A DNA stretch of 6,891 nucleotides from Gemmatimonadaceae bacterium (lineage in GTDB: Bacteria; Gemmatimonadota; Gemmatimonadetes; Gemmatimonadales; Gemmatimonadaceae), in contig JANXUN010000622.1 of the NCBI GenBank assembly GCA_025356185.1, positions 1 through 6,891 of the forward strand, read 5' to 3'. The translations under genes and the position numbers were made by a program. Of this stretch, positions 6,005 to 6,891 are shown piece after piece. Under the pieces are notes generated by a model. It saw only the letters and a list, made by a program, of their open reading frames with translations, made no database searches and was not told where the DNA came from. Every line of letters starts with the position of its first letter. The first letter of the stretch is position 1.

Positions 6005-6583
6005 TTAGCCGCCCCGAATTGGTAACGCCGACGGCGGCACCATGCCGAGAATCCGCATGTAGCCCGCGATCTGCGCGTAATGTTCGGCGAGATCTGTGAC
6101 GAGAAGAATAAGAAATCGGGCCCGCAAAACCTTTTGCGGTCCCGTCGCGCTGTTCGTCGTCAGCGTGTCCGCCAGTTGTGCGTCCGTCAAACCCTGAACT
6201 TGCGCCACGCAAAATTGTAACGACGCACGCACACGAGCGATCAGTGTGTCCTTAGGCCATTGCGCTTTGATTGACTCCGGCAGCGCGTCCGTTGCGGTCT
6301 TGACCCGACTCGTGCCGCCAATCGTCGAACACAATTCGTAATTCGCGTTCGCGACATGCTGCGCAATCCAACCAATGCTCTGCTGCACCGGCATCGGACG
6401 GAATTCGTATTTGCTTGCCGGAATCGAGTCGAACGCCATCAGCAACCATCCGCCATACGGCTGACCGAACGACAGAAACGTGCGTGCGACACCGTTCGAC
6501 TGTACGGATTTGGCGTTAGCAGTTTGCTGTGCTGACAATGACAGCGGAACACAAAACACGGCAACGAGTGCGGTTAATCGCAT
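6005..6583 (-). CDS. Secreted DinB-superfamily protein
   Basis: The 192-residue product has a signal peptide (RLTALVAVFCVPLSLSAQQ, cleavage near residue 18-19) followed by a DinB-like four-helix fold. DinB/YfiT-type proteins bind a metal through histidines; some are thiol transferases and most have no known role. Visible candidates for metal binding are H76 (IGWIAQHVANANYE) and H168 in DLAEHYAQIAGYMRILGMVPPSA (164-186), the family's usual C-terminal signature. The position four before H168, which in many relatives is also His, is D164 here, judged by eye. The exported location is typical of the variants found in Acidobacteria and Gemmatimonadota. The ATG at 6583 gives the signal peptide; no good ribosome site is seen. 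The stop codon faces that of the DUF2442 gene with 2 bp between them, leaving no room for a terminator. Confidence 0.9.
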   Translation of the reverse strand: MRLTALVAVFCVPLSLSAQQTANAKSVQSNGVARTFLSFGQPYGGWLLMAFDSIPASKYEFRPMPVQQSIGWIAQHVANANYELCSTIGGTSRVKTATDALPESIKAQWPKDTLIARVRASLQFCVAQVQGLTDAQLADTLTTNSATGPQKVLRARFLILLVTDLAEHYAQIAGYMRILGMVPPSALPIRGG

Positions 6584-6602
6584 GGCGCGCAGCAGGGTAG
6601 TG

Positions 6603-6642
6603 GTGGGCGTTCGAGAAGTGATCTCGATACCCGAACGCTCAT
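6603..6642. repeat. Overlapping inverted repeats upstream of the DinB-type gene
   Basis: GCGTTCG (6607-6613) pairs with CGAACGC (6632-6638), and with wobbles the stem extends to about 6603 and 6642. Inside, TCGAGA (6611-6616) pairs with TCTCGA (6622-6627) around AGTGA. The two pairings share bases 6611-6613, so only one can form in full. The site lies in the probable leader of the DinB-type gene and behind the aminotransferase gene, in a 108-bp gap with no obvious promoter. Confidence 0.45.
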
Positions 6643-6691
6643 ACGCTGTTCCGGCAGATTATGGTCTACCGGTTAAGCGGACTAACGCGCG

Positions 6692-6891
6692 CTACTGCCC
6701 GATCCAATTCTCCCGGGCCATCACATCAAACACGTCGCGCAAAATCTGCACCCCATTCGCCGCCGTCTGCGCATCCAACGACAACGCTGGCTGAATGCGG
6801 AAGTGCGGGCTGTACGCCATCGTCATCAGCCCCGCCTGCACCAACGCATCGAACAACCGCCCCGTCACCGCACGTGAAATGGGTTCTTTCG
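6692..6891 (-). CDS. C-terminal part of a probable class-III PLP-dependent aminotransferase (runs off the right edge)
   Basis: The last 65 residues of a larger protein are visible, ending with the TAG at 6692-6694. The segment GRLFDALVQAGLMTMAYSPH, then FRIQPALSLDAQTAANGVQI and LRDVFDVM, matches the C-terminal small domain of class-III aminotransferases of the acetylornithine/4-aminobutyrate type. Those enzymes end with a helix, a strand carrying a conserved (F/L)RI.P.L(S/T) motif and a final helix. The catalytic lysine and cofactor site lie outside the window, so substrate cannot be judged. The family assignment rests on this short tail and is moderately sure. Because this tail contains no stop codon up to the window edge, the gene continues to the right. 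Confidence 0.72.
   Translation of the reverse strand, partial: KEPISRAVTGRLFDALVQAGLMTMAYSPHFRIQPALSLDAQTAANGVQILRDVFDVMARENWIGQ

Noticed and set aside
6480..6794. 104-residue plus-strand frame over the DinB-type start and the following gap
   Set aside because: It is antisense to the DinB signal peptide and the aminotransferase tail and shows no domain or ribosome site.

Overview
This 6.9 kb window comes from a moderately GC-rich bacterial chromosome. The short Ser/Thr-kinase motif, the Ig-like lipoprotein, the secreted DinB-type protein and the overall gene style resemble Gemmatimonadota or a related soil/water phylum. That placement is inferred from the style of the proteins and is not proven. 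Genes are tightly packed; the largest gap is 180 bp. I see no tRNA, rRNA, CRISPR array or insertion sequence.

Layout, left to right. (1) On the minus strand, the N-terminal 132 residues of a bacterial Ser/Thr protein kinase run off the left edge. (2) Also on the minus strand is a 713-residue lipoprotein with two BIG2-like Ig domains and a C-terminal region of about 500 residues that I do not recognise. (3) Next on the minus strand is a 182-residue secreted protein of unknown function. (4) From a 77-bp divergent intergenic region, the plus strand carries a 236-residue secreted, probably beta-rich protein. After 26 bp comes a member of the ornithine cyclodeaminase/mu-crystallin family (309 residues), and the two are probably co-transcribed. 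(5) A 137-bp intergenic stretch rich in inverted repeats leads to a two-gene plus-strand operon, DUF4160 followed by DUF2442. The reading frames overlap by 8 bp, and the second protein ends in an AT-hook-like basic tail. (6) A secreted DinB-superfamily protein lies convergent on the minus strand, only 2 bp from the DUF2442 stop. (7) On the minus strand, the C-terminal 65 residues of a probable class-III PLP aminotransferase run off the right edge.

No single pathway joins these genes. Four of the eight products carry export signals. The only real functional unit visible is the DUF4160-DUF2442 pair, which resembles a small toxin-antitoxin-like module and has palindromes and an AT-rich tract just upstream. 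The most unusual sequence signals are four. A tandem pair of strong hairpins lies inside the start of the cyclodeaminase-family gene. A bulged 14-bp palindrome lies behind that gene. Two mutually exclusive stem-loops lie upstream of the DinB-like gene. The kinase has a glycine loop one residue shorter than expected. I did not find a clear, previously undescribed multi-gene system; the best candidates for novelty are the lipoprotein's C-terminal region and the palindromic control region of the DUF4160-DUF2442 pair.
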